Of a stretch of 64,000 bases of DNA, positions 7,943-16,317 are shown one piece after another. The DNA is taken from contig NZ_JAKLTQ010000005.1 in assembly GCF_022012395.1 (NCBI RefSeq), positions 180,700 through 244,699 of the forward strand. The letters are read 5' to 3'. How positions within the stretch are numbered: position 1 is the first letter of the stretch; the number at the start of each line of letters is the position of its first letter. The DNA is from Arthrobacter hankyongi (lineage in GTDB: Bacteria; Actinomycetota; Actinomycetes; Actinomycetales; Micrococcaceae). Both the position numbers and the translations under genes were made by a program. The notes beneath the pieces were generated by a model that was given only the letters and a program-made list of their open reading frames with translations, searched no databases and was not told the origin of the DNA.

Positions 7943-8377
7943 ATGGCCACCCAGGAAATGCGGCTGCCGGCTGCCTCATTGCGGGACGATCCCTCCCGCC
8001 AGGCATTCCTGCTGCTGCGCAGTGTCTACACCGTCGCGCCGATCCTCTTCGGCCTGGACAAGTTCTTCAACATCCTCACCGACTGGACCCAGTACTTGGC
8101 ACCTGTTGCCGTGCAGGTGGTGCCGGTTCCCGCCCAGACTTTCATGTATGCAGTGGGGGTGGTGGAAATCGCCGCCGGCCTGCTGGTGGCATGGAAACCC
8201 CGGATTGGCGCCCTGGTCGTGGCGCTCTGGCTGGCAGGAATCATCGTCAACCTGCTGCTGGTGCCGGGCTACTACGATGTCGCCCTGCGCGATTTCGGCT
8301 TGCTGGCAGGGGCGCTCGCGCTGAACCGACTGGCAGTACTGCATGCCGGACGCCGGGTCCGGGCAGAGGTCCGCTGA
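7943..8377 (+). CDS. DoxX-like four-helix membrane protein
   Basis: A 144-residue membrane protein with four predicted helices (about 22-45, 65-85, 92-112, 115-133). It resembles the DoxX/DoxD-type family, whose members associate with redox and thiol-stress proteins. 'LFGLDKFFNILTDWTQYL' in helix 1 and 'GVVEIAAGLLVAWKP' in helix 2 match the family pattern. GAAAGGAA precedes the ATG at 7943. It is divergently paired with the Cys-cluster regulator under a strong promoter with an inverted repeat, so it is probably that regulator's main target. The substrate is unknown. Confidence 0.8.
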   Translation: MATQEMRLPAASLRDDPSRQAFLLLRSVYTVAPILFGLDKFFNILTDWTQYLAPVAVQVVPVPAQTFMYAVGVVEIAAGLLVAWKPRIGALVVALWLAGIIVNLLLVPGYYDVALRDFGLLAGALALNRLAVLHAGRRVRAEVR

Positions 8378-8392
8378 GGACCGGCTACGCTC

Positions 8393-8818
8393 TCACCCCG
8401 CCGGCAACTGCCGCTCGGCATGCTCCTTCAGGTCCGACAAGTGGTACGGCCAGGTCTCGCGGTGATCCTCCGCGAGTTCCTGGCCGTGGGCCAGTGAACC
8501 GAAACCTGTCTCGGTGAGCAGTACGCGGGTCCCGGTGCCGGCGGCCTCGAATTCCCAGCGGACTGTGGTGGCCCCGTCCCAATCCGGCTCGGACCAGGCG
8601 AACACCAGGCGGCGCCCGCTGATGACGTCCTTGACGGCGCCGACCGCGGCATATTGGACCCCGTCCACCTCCCACTCCTCGCGCAGCAGGGAACCGATGA
8701 CCGGCCAGAAATCAAGCTCCGGCCACCACTGGCCGCGCTCATGGGCAAAGGCGGTCCAGACGCGGTCCAGCGGAGCACTGATGGTTGTCTCCAACTGAAT
8801 CTGGTCCACCGCTTCCAT
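8393..8818 (-). CDS. SRPBCC/AHSA1-type protein
   Basis: A 141-residue SRPBCC-fold protein. 'IQLETTISAPLDRVWTAFAHERG..WWPELDFWPV' forms the first strand and the lid helices, 'ISGRRLVFAWSEPDWDGATTVRWEFEAAGTGTRVLLTETGF' the central sheet, and a long C-terminal helix closes the pocket. These are the hallmarks of the AHSA1-like ligand-binding group. There is no enzyme motif and no nearby ArsR partner. It is convergent with the DoxX-like gene, 15 bases away. Confidence 0.83.
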   Translation of the reverse strand: MEAVDQIQLETTISAPLDRVWTAFAHERGQWWPELDFWPVIGSLLREEWEVDGVQYAAVGAVKDVISGRRLVFAWSEPDWDGATTVRWEFEAAGTGTRVLLTETGFGSLAHGQELAEDHRETWPYHLSDLKEHAERQLPAG

Positions 8819-8880
8819 GCCCCCTTTATGCCACAGCCCGCGGCGGGCGACAATGCCGCACGGGATCCGATGGCAGCATG

Positions 8881-10389
8881 CTAATGCTGGTGCTGAACGG
8901 CGGCCGGCGGCGCAGACCCGGTCTGGCCGGGTTCCACCACCGTGAACTGCCCCATCATGCCTTCGTCCTCGTGCCAGAGCAGATGGCAGTGGTACATGTA
9001 CGGCATGGCCGCATCCGTATAGTTGCCAAACGGCACGGCCAGTCGGGCCGAAGCCCGCACCGGCAGAAAGACAGTATCCTTCAGCCCGGCCAGCTCCGGC
9101 GGCGGCGGTGCGCCGTCGATATCCAGGATCCGGAAGCGCACGTCATGGATGTGGAAGTTGTGCGGCTGGTTATGGGTATTGGACACGTTCCAGATCTCCG
9201 TCGTACCGGCACCGACCACCGTGTCGATCCGGTTGTGGTCCAACTGCCGGCCGTTGATGTGCCTGCCGTTGAGAATGAACGTTCGGGTGGCGGCAATCGC
9301 GGACAGATCAGGCGCACCCGGTCCGGGGAGGGCCGCTGGCAGTTCCGGAGATGGTGACAGCCGCGCCGCGGCACGGAACTGGAGGATCGAGAGGGTGTCG
9401 TTGCCGCCGGCACCGTTGGCCAGCGCCGTTGTCATGCCCAGCTCGTGCGGGAACGACCGCAGCTCCACGCGCTCACCCGGCGCAAACCGTACCACCACCT
9501 CCGCCCGCTCCCCCGGCGAAAGCAGAACCCGGTCGACAGCGGCCGGTGCCGCCAGCAGGCCGCCGTCGGAGGCCACCACCGCAAAGCCGCGGCCGTCGTC
9601 GAACCCGAAACTGTAGCTGCGGGCGCTGGAGGCATTGAGCAGGCGCAGCCGTACCGCCTCGGTGGACACCGCCAGATGCGGATTCCAGGTGCCATTGACC
9701 AGGATGCTGTTCCCGGTGAGGCCGGTCAGGGCGCGCGGGCCGTCATGGAAGGAGCCGTCCTTGGCGAAATTGCGGTCCTGGACGACGACGGGAAAATCAT
9801 CCCGCCCATAGTCCCGGGGCAACCCATCCGGGGCCGCTTCCGGATCCTCGACCAGGAACAGCCCGGCCAGTCCGCGGTTGACCTGCTGTTCGGTAGCGCC
9901 GTGCGGATGCGGGTGGTACCAAAGGGTCGCCGCAGGCTGGTTCACCACCCATTCCGGCGTCCAGGTTCCGCCCGGGGCGACCATTTGGTGGGGTCCGCCG
10001 TCCATCCCGGCGGGCAGATGCATGCCGTGCCAGTGCACCGAGGTGGCCTCCGGCAGCCTGTTCACGACGGCGATGCGCACCTTCTCGCCGCGCGTAGCCC
10101 GGAGGGTCGGCCCGAGGTAGCTGCCGTTGTAGCCCCAGGTGGGGGTGGGCCGGTCCGGCAGGAACTGCGTCGACCCTTCGGCTGCCGCCAGTTCGAAGAC
10201 CCTGGCGCCGTCGGAGGAGCGGGTGGCGGGGGCCAGCGGAGGAATCCGCAGCGGATTCGCGAAGTCCAGCGTGCCCACGGTGCTATAGGCGTCCCGCGTG
10301 TTGCCGTCTCCGCAGCCGGCCAGCAGCCATGCCGCCGCCGAACCCACCAGCCCTGCCTTGAGCAGGCTGCGGCGGGTCGGAAGGTTCAC
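8881..10389 (-). CDS. exported multicopper oxidase (lipoprotein, Tat-type signal)
   Basis: A 502-residue three-domain multicopper oxidase (laccase/CotA/CueO group). All copper motifs are present: H-W-H-G-M-H at 119-124, H-P-H-P-H near 159-163, H-N-F-H-I-H around 418, and H-C-H at 467-469 with the type 1 ligands Cys468, His473 and axial Met478. The N terminus has a twin-arginine stretch ('TRRSLLKAG') and a lipobox ending at Cys26 ('LLAGC'), so it is probably a Tat-exported, lipid-anchored enzyme. It starts with GTG. It lies 41 bases downstream of a SatD-like/membrane protein pair on the same strand and may be co-transcribed. The His-rich last residues (HQH) could also bind copper. Confidence 0.93.
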   Translation of the reverse strand: MNLPTRRSLLKAGLVGSAAAWLLAGCGDGNTRDAYSTVGTLDFANPLRIPPLAPATRSSDGARVFELAAAEGSTQFLPDRPTPTWGYNGSYLGPTLRATRGEKVRIAVVNRLPEATSVHWHGMHLPAGMDGGPHQMVAPGGTWTPEWVVNQPAATLWYHPHPHGATEQQVNRGLAGLFLVEDPEAAPDGLPRDYGRDDFPVVVQDRNFAKDGSFHDGPRALTGLTGNSILVNGTWNPHLAVSTEAVRLRLLNASSARSYSFGFDDGRGFAVVASDGGLLAAPAAVDRVLLSPGERAEVVVRFAPGERVELRSFPHELGMTTALANGAGGNDTLSILQFRAAARLSPSPELPAALPGPGAPDLSAIAATRTFILNGRHINGRQLDHNRIDTVVGAGTTEIWNVSNTHNQPHNFHIHDVRFRILDIDGAPPPPELAGLKDTVFLPVRASARLAVPFGNYTDAAMPYMYHCHLLWHEDEGMMGQFTVVEPGQTGSAPPAAVQHQH

Positions 10390-10430
10390 GCATCCATCCT
10401 ATGCCTGCCGGCGGAGCCGGACGGCGTTGC

Positions 10431-10955
10431 TTAACGGACCATGACGGCGATGCCCGTGGCCGCTGCGGCCCAGAGCACACTGGCGAAGGTGCCCAGGATA
10501 AAACGTTCGGCGGCACCGGCCTGGCCGAGCTCGCTGTACCGGCCCAGCCCCTTCACCGCCAGTACGACGGCGAGCCCTTCGGGCCACCCCGCGAGCAGCG
10601 TGGCGGCAATGGAAGTGCGTTCCAGCACCCCGATCCAGGCGCCGCCGCGCAGCACGGGGGCATCCTCGGGGTCGGCGGTATTCTCCGGATGCGAGGCATT
10701 AAAGGAGAGCCGCAGGATGGTCACCGTCGCCGGTCCGCCGCCGATGGCGGCTGCTGCGACGGCAAAAGCGTAGACGCCCCGGCCCAGGCCGCCGCCGCCC
10801 AGGCTTCCGGCCAGGGCCGCGGCGCCCAGCAGGACGAGCGAGACGGCACTGGCCGTGTACAGATAGCGGTTGTCCCGGCCTTGGAAGCGGTGGAAGTACA
10901 TCGGCGCTGCCACCGCCGCGGCAGCGCAGAGCAGGACAATGCCAGCCAGGTTCAC
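10431..10955 (-). CDS. membrane protein, unknown family
   Basis: A 174-residue integral membrane protein with about five hydrophobic segments ('NLAGIVLLCAAAAVAAPMYF', 'ASAVSLVLLGAAALAG', 'VYAFAVAAAAIGG', 'SIAATLLAGWPEGLAVVLAVKGL', 'FILGTFASVLWAAAATGIAVMV'). The GTG start at 10955 overlaps the stop codon of the SatD-like gene (GTGA), so the two are translationally coupled. Small membrane partners of SatD proteins are known (SatE/DUF3307 type), but I could not confirm that family from sequence alone. Confidence 0.8.
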   Translation of the reverse strand: MNLAGIVLLCAAAAVAAPMYFHRFQGRDNRYLYTASAVSLVLLGAAALAGSLGGGGLGRGVYAFAVAAAAIGGGPATVTILRLSFNASHPENTADPEDAPVLRGGAWIGVLERTSIAATLLAGWPEGLAVVLAVKGLGRYSELGQAGAAERFILGTFASVLWAAAATGIAVMVR

Positions 10956-11539
10956 GCATCGGCTCCTTCCAGTAAGGCCACGGCGGCCTCGGCGGCACGG
11001 CGGCATTCGTGCCAAAGGCCGCTGTGCAGCCGGCCGGAGACCGCCTGCTGGCTGATGCCCAGACGCTCGGCGACCTGCTGCTGGGTCAGCCCCTCATCCA
11101 CGAGTAAACCAGCCTCCACCGACAGACCACTGCGTTTGCGTGCCACCGAGGCGACGAGTTGCAGTACGGCTTCGGCCTGGCCGGCCAGAGCGCTGGCCCC
11201 GGACACGGCGATGTTGCCCGGAGCGGTCTTGGCCGCGGTCACCGCTTCCCGGGCCCGTTCAAACGCTTCGCCGGCACCGGCACGGGTGTTGGAGGGCAGC
11301 GGTTCGCGTACCGGCCCCACGCCCACGCCAATACTCCACTGGCCGCCGGCGGCCAACTCGAGAGCTATTCCGGCCGCGGTGGCCGCACTGTCCGTGACCG
11401 CCTGCATCTCATCCCCCGCCGTACGGTCAAAGGCAAGGCGCAGCGGCCAGCGCCGGTCCTTGTTCAGCGCGGCCATGGTGCTCTCGACCAGGTCCTCGCG
11501 CTGGCGCGACCGGCGCTGGTCGATGGTCAGCACATACAT
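10952..11539 (-). CDS. SatD-like protein with C-terminal HTH
   Basis: A 195-residue protein. The N-terminal 125 residues resemble the SatD family ('YVLTIDQRRSRQREDLVEST', 'GDEMQAV', 'WSIGVGVGPV'). The C terminus holds a helix-turn-helix ('LTQQQVAERLGISQQAVSGRLHSG', about 145-170). GGAGG lies 5 bases before the ATG at 11539, which decides the start over an upstream TTG. A 6-bp inverted repeat (11554-11573) sits just upstream and is probably its own operator. It is the first gene of a unit with the membrane protein and perhaps the multicopper oxidase. The biochemical role of the N-terminal domain is not established. Confidence 0.82.
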   Translation of the reverse strand: MYVLTIDQRRSRQREDLVESTMAALNKDRRWPLRLAFDRTAGDEMQAVTDSAATAAGIALELAAGGQWSIGVGVGPVREPLPSNTRAGAGEAFERAREAVTAAKTAPGNIAVSGASALAGQAEAVLQLVASVARKRSGLSVEAGLLVDEGLTQQQVAERLGISQQAVSGRLHSGLWHECRRAAEAAVALLEGADA

Positions 11540-11553
11540 CACAGCCTCCAAAC

Positions 11554-11573
11554 CTTGTAGAGATCAATACAAG
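11554..11573. promoter_or_regulatory. inverted repeat upstream of the SatD-like gene
   Basis: CTTGTA (11554-11559) and TACAAG (11568-11573) are perfect inverted copies with an 8-base spacer. They sit 15 bases upstream of the start codon, over the expected -10/transcription start. The downstream protein has its own HTH, so autoregulation is the simplest reading. Confidence 0.55.
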
Positions 11574-11647
11574 CATAGTGTGTTGTGGTTTGCGCCTCCC
11601 ACCCCCTCGCTGCGCTCGGGGCGGGCTGGGAACGTTAGGCTGGATGG

Positions 11648-12025
11648 GTGAAAAGTCCTGCAGTTCCTGCCCTCATTGCCGACTTGGCCGCCGTCGTCGT
11701 CTTTGCCGCGTTGGGGCGCGAAACCCACGAGCACGGCCTGGATCCGGCCGGTGTCCTCCTCACCGCGGCGCCGTTCCTGGCCGGAACCATGATCGGCTGG
11801 CTGCTCTCCCGGGCCTGGCGCCGGCCGCTGGCCGCCTGGCCTTCCGGCGTCGCCATCTGGTTGTGCACGGTCGTGTTCGGGTTGCTGCTGCGTGGCGCAA
11901 CCGGCGGCGGCCTGGCCTTGGCGTTCCAGATCGTCAGCCTCATCACCTTGGGCGTCTTCCTGGTGGGCTGGCGTTTGGCAACCCTGCTCGTCATCAGACT
12001 TCGCCGGGTGCGCACTCTCCCCTAA
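11648..12025 (+). CDS. DUF3054 family membrane protein
   Basis: A 125-residue protein with four predicted transmembrane helices. The pattern 'DLAAVVVFAALGRETHEHG' in helix 1 and 'PFLAGTMIGWL' in helix 2 is characteristic of DUF3054, a family widespread in actinobacteria and haloarchaea with no known function. The GTG start at 11648 is the first in-frame codon before the hydrophobic N terminus. It is followed after 52 bases by the Lrp/AsnC-domain gene. Confidence 0.85.
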   Translation: MKSPAVPALIADLAAVVVFAALGRETHEHGLDPAGVLLTAAPFLAGTMIGWLLSRAWRRPLAAWPSGVAIWLCTVVFGLLLRGATGGGLALAFQIVSLITLGVFLVGWRLATLLVIRLRRVRTLP

Positions 12026-12077
12026 CCTCGTAATAACCAGATCGATAACAACATCAGGGTGTTGAAAGGCAGTGACA

Positions 12078-12359
12078 GTGGTAACAGCGTTTGTATTCAT
12101 CAAGACCGATTCGTCCCGCATTCCCGAATGCGCCGAGGAGATCTCGGAACTGCCCGGGATCGCCGAGGTCTACTCCGTCACGGGTGAATGGGACCTGATC
12201 GCGGTGGCCCGGGTGGCCCGCCATGACGACCTGGCCGAGGTGATCGCGGACAAGCTCTCCAAGGTCCACGGCGTCCAGCAGACGACGACGCACATGGCCT
12301 TCCGCGCCTACTCCCGGCACGATCTGGACGCCGCCTTCGCGCTGGGCTTCGAGCACTGA
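12078..12359 (+). CDS. stand-alone Lrp/AsnC effector (RAM) domain protein
   Basis: A 93-residue protein that is only the ligand-binding/oligomerisation (RAM) domain of Lrp/AsnC regulators ('TAFVFIKTDSSRIPECAEEISELPGIAEVYSVTGEWDLI'); no DNA-binding helix-turn-helix is present. The GTG at 12078 is preferred because AAAGG lies 8 bases upstream, while a GTG at 12072 is too close. Such proteins are thought to modulate full-length Lrp proteins or bind amino acids on their own. A strong terminator follows. Confidence 0.85.
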   Translation: MVTAFVFIKTDSSRIPECAEEISELPGIAEVYSVTGEWDLIAVARVARHDDLAEVIADKLSKVHGVQQTTTHMAFRAYSRHDLDAAFALGFEH

Positions 12360-12372
12360 CCTGGCGGCAGCG

Positions 12373-12410
12373 CAGGTCGGGCCCGGAGGATGTCCTCCGG
12401 GCCCGACCTG
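12373..12410. terminator. bidirectional terminator
   Basis: A perfect 18-bp inverted repeat (12373-12390 with 12393-12410, 2-base loop) is followed by TTTAAGTTT. It lies between the convergent Lrp/AsnC-domain gene and trpD and can stop transcription from both. Confidence 0.85.
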
Positions 12411-12439
12411 TTTAAGTTTCGCTGTGTCCCGCCGGCAGA

Positions 12440-13492
12440 CTAACGGGTCGCGGCAACCCAGCGCTCCAGCGCCGCTGCCGCTGCGCCGCTGTCGATGGAT
12501 TCATTGGCCCGGCGCAGTGCGGCCTCGATCCGATCCTCCAGCGGGCCTTCGGCTGAGCTCTCCAAGGCGACCAGCGCCGCAGCCGCGTTCAGCACGACGG
12601 CGTCGCGGACCGGCCCCTTGTCCCCGGCCAGCAACCGGCGGACCACCTCGGCATTGGCCTTGGCATCGCCGCCGCGCAGATCGTCCAGGGTGGCGCGCGG
12701 GATGCCCAGGACCAGCGGGTCGAACTCGGATTCGGTCACTTTGCCGTCGCGGACCTCCCAAATCATGGAAGGCCCGGTGGTGCTCAATTCGTCCAGTCCG
12801 TCGCCGCCCCGGAACACCAGGGCACGCACCCCGCGTACGGCCAGCACACCGGCCACCAGCGGGGCGAGCCGGGCATCGGCGACACCGATGGCGGCAGCGG
12901 TGGGCTGTGCCGGGTTGGTCAGCGGACCCATGAAGTTGAAAACCGTCGCGACGCCGAGGTCGCGCCGCGGCACCGCCGTGAAACGGAAGGAGGGGTGGAA
13001 AACCTGGGCAAAGCAGAACGTGATGCCCGCTTCCACCGCTGTACGCGCCACCCTGTCCACCGGCAGGTCGAGCCGGACACCGAGGGCCTCGATGACGTCG
13101 GCCGAACCGGAGGACGACGACGCGGCACGGTTCCCATGCTTCACGATCCGCGCACCTGCACCGGCGCATACGAGGGCGGCCATGGATGAAATGTTCACGG
13201 TGTTGTGGCGGTCCCCGCCGGTGCCGACAATATCCAGCTTCTCGCCGGGGATGTCGATGGGCCGTGCGTTCGCCACCATCGCCTCGACCAGACCGGTAAG
13301 CTCCTCCACCGTTTCGCCCTTGGCCCGCAGGGCGACAAGGAAGCCGGCAATCTGAGAATCCGTGGCGTCACCGGCCATGATGGTGTTCATTGCCCAGCGG
13401 GTCTGCTCGGCGGTGAGGTCCTCCCCGGCGATCAGCGCGGAGATCAGGACAGGCCAGGTGGGAGCGTTTCGATAGTCAGTTTCGGAGGTCAC
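12440..13492 (-). CDS. trpD: anthranilate phosphoribosyltransferase
   Basis: A 350-residue enzyme that joins anthranilate to phosphoribosyl pyrophosphate, the second step of tryptophan synthesis. The PRPP/Mg sites are clear: 'GTGGD' with 'NTVNISS' (about 90-104) and '[16 protein letters not shown]' (about 118-133). 'GPLTNPA' is also conserved. The start is GTG at 13492, preceded by an AT-rich GATAAT-like -10 only 8 bases away, so the mRNA may be nearly leaderless. No other trp genes are adjacent; a separate trpD next to ctaE is typical of Micrococcaceae. Confidence 0.97.
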   Translation of the reverse strand: MTSETDYRNAPTWPVLISALIAGEDLTAEQTRWAMNTIMAGDATDSQIAGFLVALRAKGETVEELTGLVEAMVANARPIDIPGEKLDIVGTGGDRHNTVNISSMAALVCAGAGARIVKHGNRAASSSSGSADVIEALGVRLDLPVDRVARTAVEAGITFCFAQVFHPSFRFTAVPRRDLGVATVFNFMGPLTNPAQPTAAAIGVADARLAPLVAGVLAVRGVRALVFRGGDGLDELSTTGPSMIWEVRDGKVTESEFDPLVLGIPRATLDDLRGGDAKANAEVVRRLLAGDKGPVRDAVVLNAAAALVALESSAEGPLEDRIEAALRRANESIDSGAAAAALERWVAATR

Positions 13493-13602
13493 CGTCCTAG
13501 ATTATCTACGTTTTGTAGAAAGCGGCGAATGTTAATTTCCGCGGAATGGCGCGGATTGGCGCGGTTCGGGAACCACGACGGCTCGCCGAGCGTTCGGATG
13601 CG

Positions 13603-13633
13603 TTGGTGAACAAGGCTGAAATACAGACATAAT
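13603..13633 (+). promoter_or_regulatory. ctaE promoter (leaderless)
   Basis: A TTGGTG (13603-13608) and a CATAAT (13628-13633) are separated by 19 bases. The -10 box ends 6 bases before the GTG of ctaE, so transcription should begin at or next to the start codon. Confidence 0.5.
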
Positions 13634-13639
13634 GGCCTT

Positions 13640-14278
13640 GTGACAACTGCAACCCATGCCCCCAGTACCCCGGCGCATCCAACTCTGAACCGCCCGAACC
13701 TGGTTTCCGTAGGAACCGTTGTTTGGCTCTCCAGCGAGCTGATGTTCTTCGCCGGCCTTTTCGCCATGTACTTCACGCTCCGGGCCACCTCGGGCGAGCT
13801 CTGGGCGGTCGAGTCCGCCAAGCTTGACGTACCGTTCGCCCTGATCAACACGATCGTGCTGGTCTCGAGCTCCTTCACCTGCCAGTTCGGCGTATTCGCC
13901 GCCGAGCGCCTCCAGCCGCACCGCACCGGCGGTGTATTCAACATTGCGCGCTGGGGCATGGTCGAGTGGTTCCTGCTGACCTTCCTGCTCGGCGCCATCT
14001 TCGTCTCCGTGCAGGCCTACGAGTACACCCACCTGGTGTCCGAGGGCGTATCGCTGTCCTCGAACGCCTACGGTTCGGCCTTCTACATCACCACAGGCTT
14101 CCACGGCCTGCACGTGACCGGCGGCCTGATCGCCTTCCTGTTGATCATCGGCCGGGCCTACGTCGCCAAGAAGTTCGGACACTTCGAGGCAACCTCGGCG
14201 ATCGTGACGTCCTACTACTGGCACTTCGTCGACGTCGTCTGGATCGCGCTCTTCATCATCATCTACTTCCTGAAGTAA
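13640..14278 (+). CDS. ctaE: cytochrome c oxidase subunit III
   Basis: A 212-residue, five-helix subunit III of the aa3-type oxidase. '[29 protein letters not shown]' is the first helix with its conserved Glu, and '[11 protein letters not shown]' and '[12 protein letters not shown]' are the family signatures. It starts with GTG at 13640; a CATAAT box lies 6 bases upstream (13628-13633), so the transcript is probably leaderless. It opens the ctaE-qcrC-qcrA-qcrB cluster, as in other actinobacteria that form a bcc-aa3 supercomplex. Confidence 0.97.
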   Translation: MTTATHAPSTPAHPTLNRPNLVSVGTVVWLSSELMFFAGLFAMYFTLRATSGELWAVESAKLDVPFALINTIVLVSSSFTCQFGVFAAERLQPHRTGGVFNIARWGMVEWFLLTFLLGAIFVSVQAYEYTHLVSEGVSLSSNAYGSAFYITTGFHGLHVTGGLIAFLLIIGRAYVAKKFGHFEATSAIVTSYYWHFVDVVWIALFIIIYFLK

Positions 14279-14364
14279 GCCGATTTGACTCTTCTTCTAC
14301 AAGGGGAAGAATTTCAGGAAGCTGCACTCGACACTCACGCACCACAGATTAAGGAACGACCACA

Positions 14365-15177
14365 GTGAAGGCACTCTCCCAAAGGCGACGACACCCGCTG
14401 GCGGCCATTGCCCTGCTGCTGCTGGGACTGCTGGTTACCGGCGGCCTCTATGCAGTCGCGGGCACCGTCAACGAAGCCAAGGCACAGACCACCACGTACA
14501 GCGCGCAGGATGTTGAGCAGGGCGAAAAGCTCTTCGTTGCCAACTGCGCCACGTGCCACGGGATCAATGCCGTCGGTGCCGAGCCAGGAGCCCACGGCTT
14601 CCAGGCAGGTCCTTCACTGATCGGCGTCGGCGCCGCCGCCGTCGATTTCCAGGTCGGTACCGGCCGCATGCCGATGCAGATGTCCGGCCCGCAGGCGCAG
14701 GTCAAGCCCAAGCAGTTCGACGAGGAGCAGACCCGCCAGCTGGCCGCATACGTTGCCTCCCTCGGCGCCGGCCCCGCCGTGCCCAGCGAGGAAGTGCTGG
14801 ATACGACCAAGGGCAACGCTGCCAAGGGTGGAGAGCTCTTCCGCACCAACTGCGCCATGTGCCACAACGCCGCCGCTGCCGGCGGTGCGCTGACCCGCGG
14901 CAAGTTCGCTCCGGCGCTGGGCGGCGTGACCGGCGAGCATATCTACGAGGCCATGGTCACAGGCCCGCAGAACATGCCCGTATTCAACGACGCGAACATC
15001 TCCCCCGAGGGTAAGCGCGACATCATCACCTTCCTGCACACCATCGAGGAGCAGGGCTCCCCCGGCGGTGCCGCACTGGGCTCGCTGGGCCCGGTGTCCG
15101 AAGGCCTGCTGCTGTGGACGGGTGGCCTGGCCGTCATCATCGGCTTCACGATCTGGCTGACCCAGCGGTCGTCCTAG
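14365..15177 (+). CDS. qcrC: di-haem cytochrome c subunit of the bcc complex
   Basis: A 270-residue membrane-anchored cytochrome with two c-type haem motifs, C61-A-T-C64-H65 and C163-A-M-C166-H167, as in the actinobacterial QcrC that passes electrons straight to CtaC without soluble cytochrome c. A hydrophobic N-terminal helix (13-33) and a C-terminal helix (about 245-263) anchor it. It starts with GTG at 14365, 86 bases after ctaE, and is co-transcribed with qcrA and qcrB. Confidence 0.97.
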   Translation: MKALSQRRRHPLAAIALLLLGLLVTGGLYAVAGTVNEAKAQTTTYSAQDVEQGEKLFVANCATCHGINAVGAEPGAHGFQAGPSLIGVGAAAVDFQVGTGRMPMQMSGPQAQVKPKQFDEEQTRQLAAYVASLGAGPAVPSEEVLDTTKGNAAKGGELFRTNCAMCHNAAAAGGALTRGKFAPALGGVTGEHIYEAMVTGPQNMPVFNDANISPEGKRDIITFLHTIEEQGSPGGAALGSLGPVSEGLLLWTGGLAVIIGFTIWLTQRSS

Positions 15178-15277
15178 GATCTTCGTCCCGGCAGCCCGTC
15201 CCGGGCAGCCGGGAAACCACCGAAACAACATTCACGCACTTTTAGAGTCATTAATTATGAGAAGGATGAGAGGGATC

Positions 15278-16315
15278 ATGGGCGACCATAGTCACGGCGA
15301 CCCGAACACCTCGGGCACCGTTGCTACGGCTGGCCAGGCGGAAGTGGAGAAGTTCCAGGATCCTGGACTACCCCCGCACCGACCGCGCCTTGCCGACAAG
15401 GATCCCCGGGCCGAAAAGCGAGCCGAACGGCAGGTTGCGATCCTCTTCGCAATCTCGATGCTCGGAACCTTGCTTTTCTTCGTCGGGTACTTTGCCATCC
15501 AGTTGGATGAGACCACTGCGATATCCACGCTGCGGCTGCAGAACCTGCTGCTGGGCATGGGCACCGCCTTTGCCATGTTCGGCATCGGTATCGGCATCGT
15601 CCACTGGGCCAAGACCCTGATGCCGGACCATGAAGTCGCTGAGGAACGGCACGAAATCCGTCCTGAAGAAGACCGCCAAGTTGCCGAGAAGATGATTGGC
15701 CAGATCCTGGACGAATCCGGGATCAAGCGCCGGCCGCTGATCCGCAACACCCTTATCGGTGCCGGCGTGTTGGCCATCCTGCCGGCTATCGGCATTTTCC
15801 GCGACCTGTCGCAGAATCTTAATCCGGATATCCTGCGGCAAACCATGTGGGCCAAGGGCGTCCGTCTCGCCCGGGACCCCGAGGGTACCCCGATCAAGGC
15901 CGCCGATGTCACTATGGGCTCCGCCTTCCACGTCATTCCCGAGGGCCTGAACGACCTGCATGAAGGAAAGCTGGAGGCCAAGGCCAAGGCCGTCGTCCTG
16001 CTCATGAGGCTGGACCCGGCTGACCTGAACATCTCCCCCGGACGCGAGGACTGGAACTACAACGGCATCGTTGCCTACTCCAAGATCTGCACACACGTCG
16101 GTTGCCCGGTGGCACTGTACGAGCAGCAAACCCATCATCTGCTCTGCCCCTGCCACCAGTCCACCTTCGACTTGACACACGAGTGCAAGGTCATCTTCGG
16201 TCCGGCCGCGCGCCCGCTGCCGCAGCTGCCTATCACCGTCGACAGCGAGGGCTACCTGGTCGCCCAGAGCGACTTCCATTCACCCGTCGGCCCGAGCTTC
16301 TGGGAGCGTGGCTAG
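15278..16315 (+). CDS. qcrA: Rieske iron-sulfur subunit of the bcc complex
   Basis: A 345-residue protein with three helices in the N-terminal half (around 62-82, 98-118, 160-180), as in actinobacterial QcrA. The C-terminal Rieske fold carries the cluster ligands in 'CTHVGCP' and 'CPCHQSTF'. I prefer the ATG at 15278 (MGDHSHGD) after GAGAGGG; ATGs at 15257 and 15266 are alternatives that add 4-7 residues. It ends 2 bases before qcrB. Confidence 0.96.
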   Translation: MGDHSHGDPNTSGTVATAGQAEVEKFQDPGLPPHRPRLADKDPRAEKRAERQVAILFAISMLGTLLFFVGYFAIQLDETTAISTLRLQNLLLGMGTAFAMFGIGIGIVHWAKTLMPDHEVAEERHEIRPEEDRQVAEKMIGQILDESGIKRRPLIRNTLIGAGVLAILPAIGIFRDLSQNLNPDILRQTMWAKGVRLARDPEGTPIKAADVTMGSAFHVIPEGLNDLHEGKLEAKAKAVVLLMRLDPADLNISPGREDWNYNGIVAYSKICTHVGCPVALYEQQTHHLLCPCHQSTFDLTHECKVIFGPAARPLPQLPITVDSEGYLVAQSDFHSPVGPSFWERG

Positions 16316-16317
16316 CG

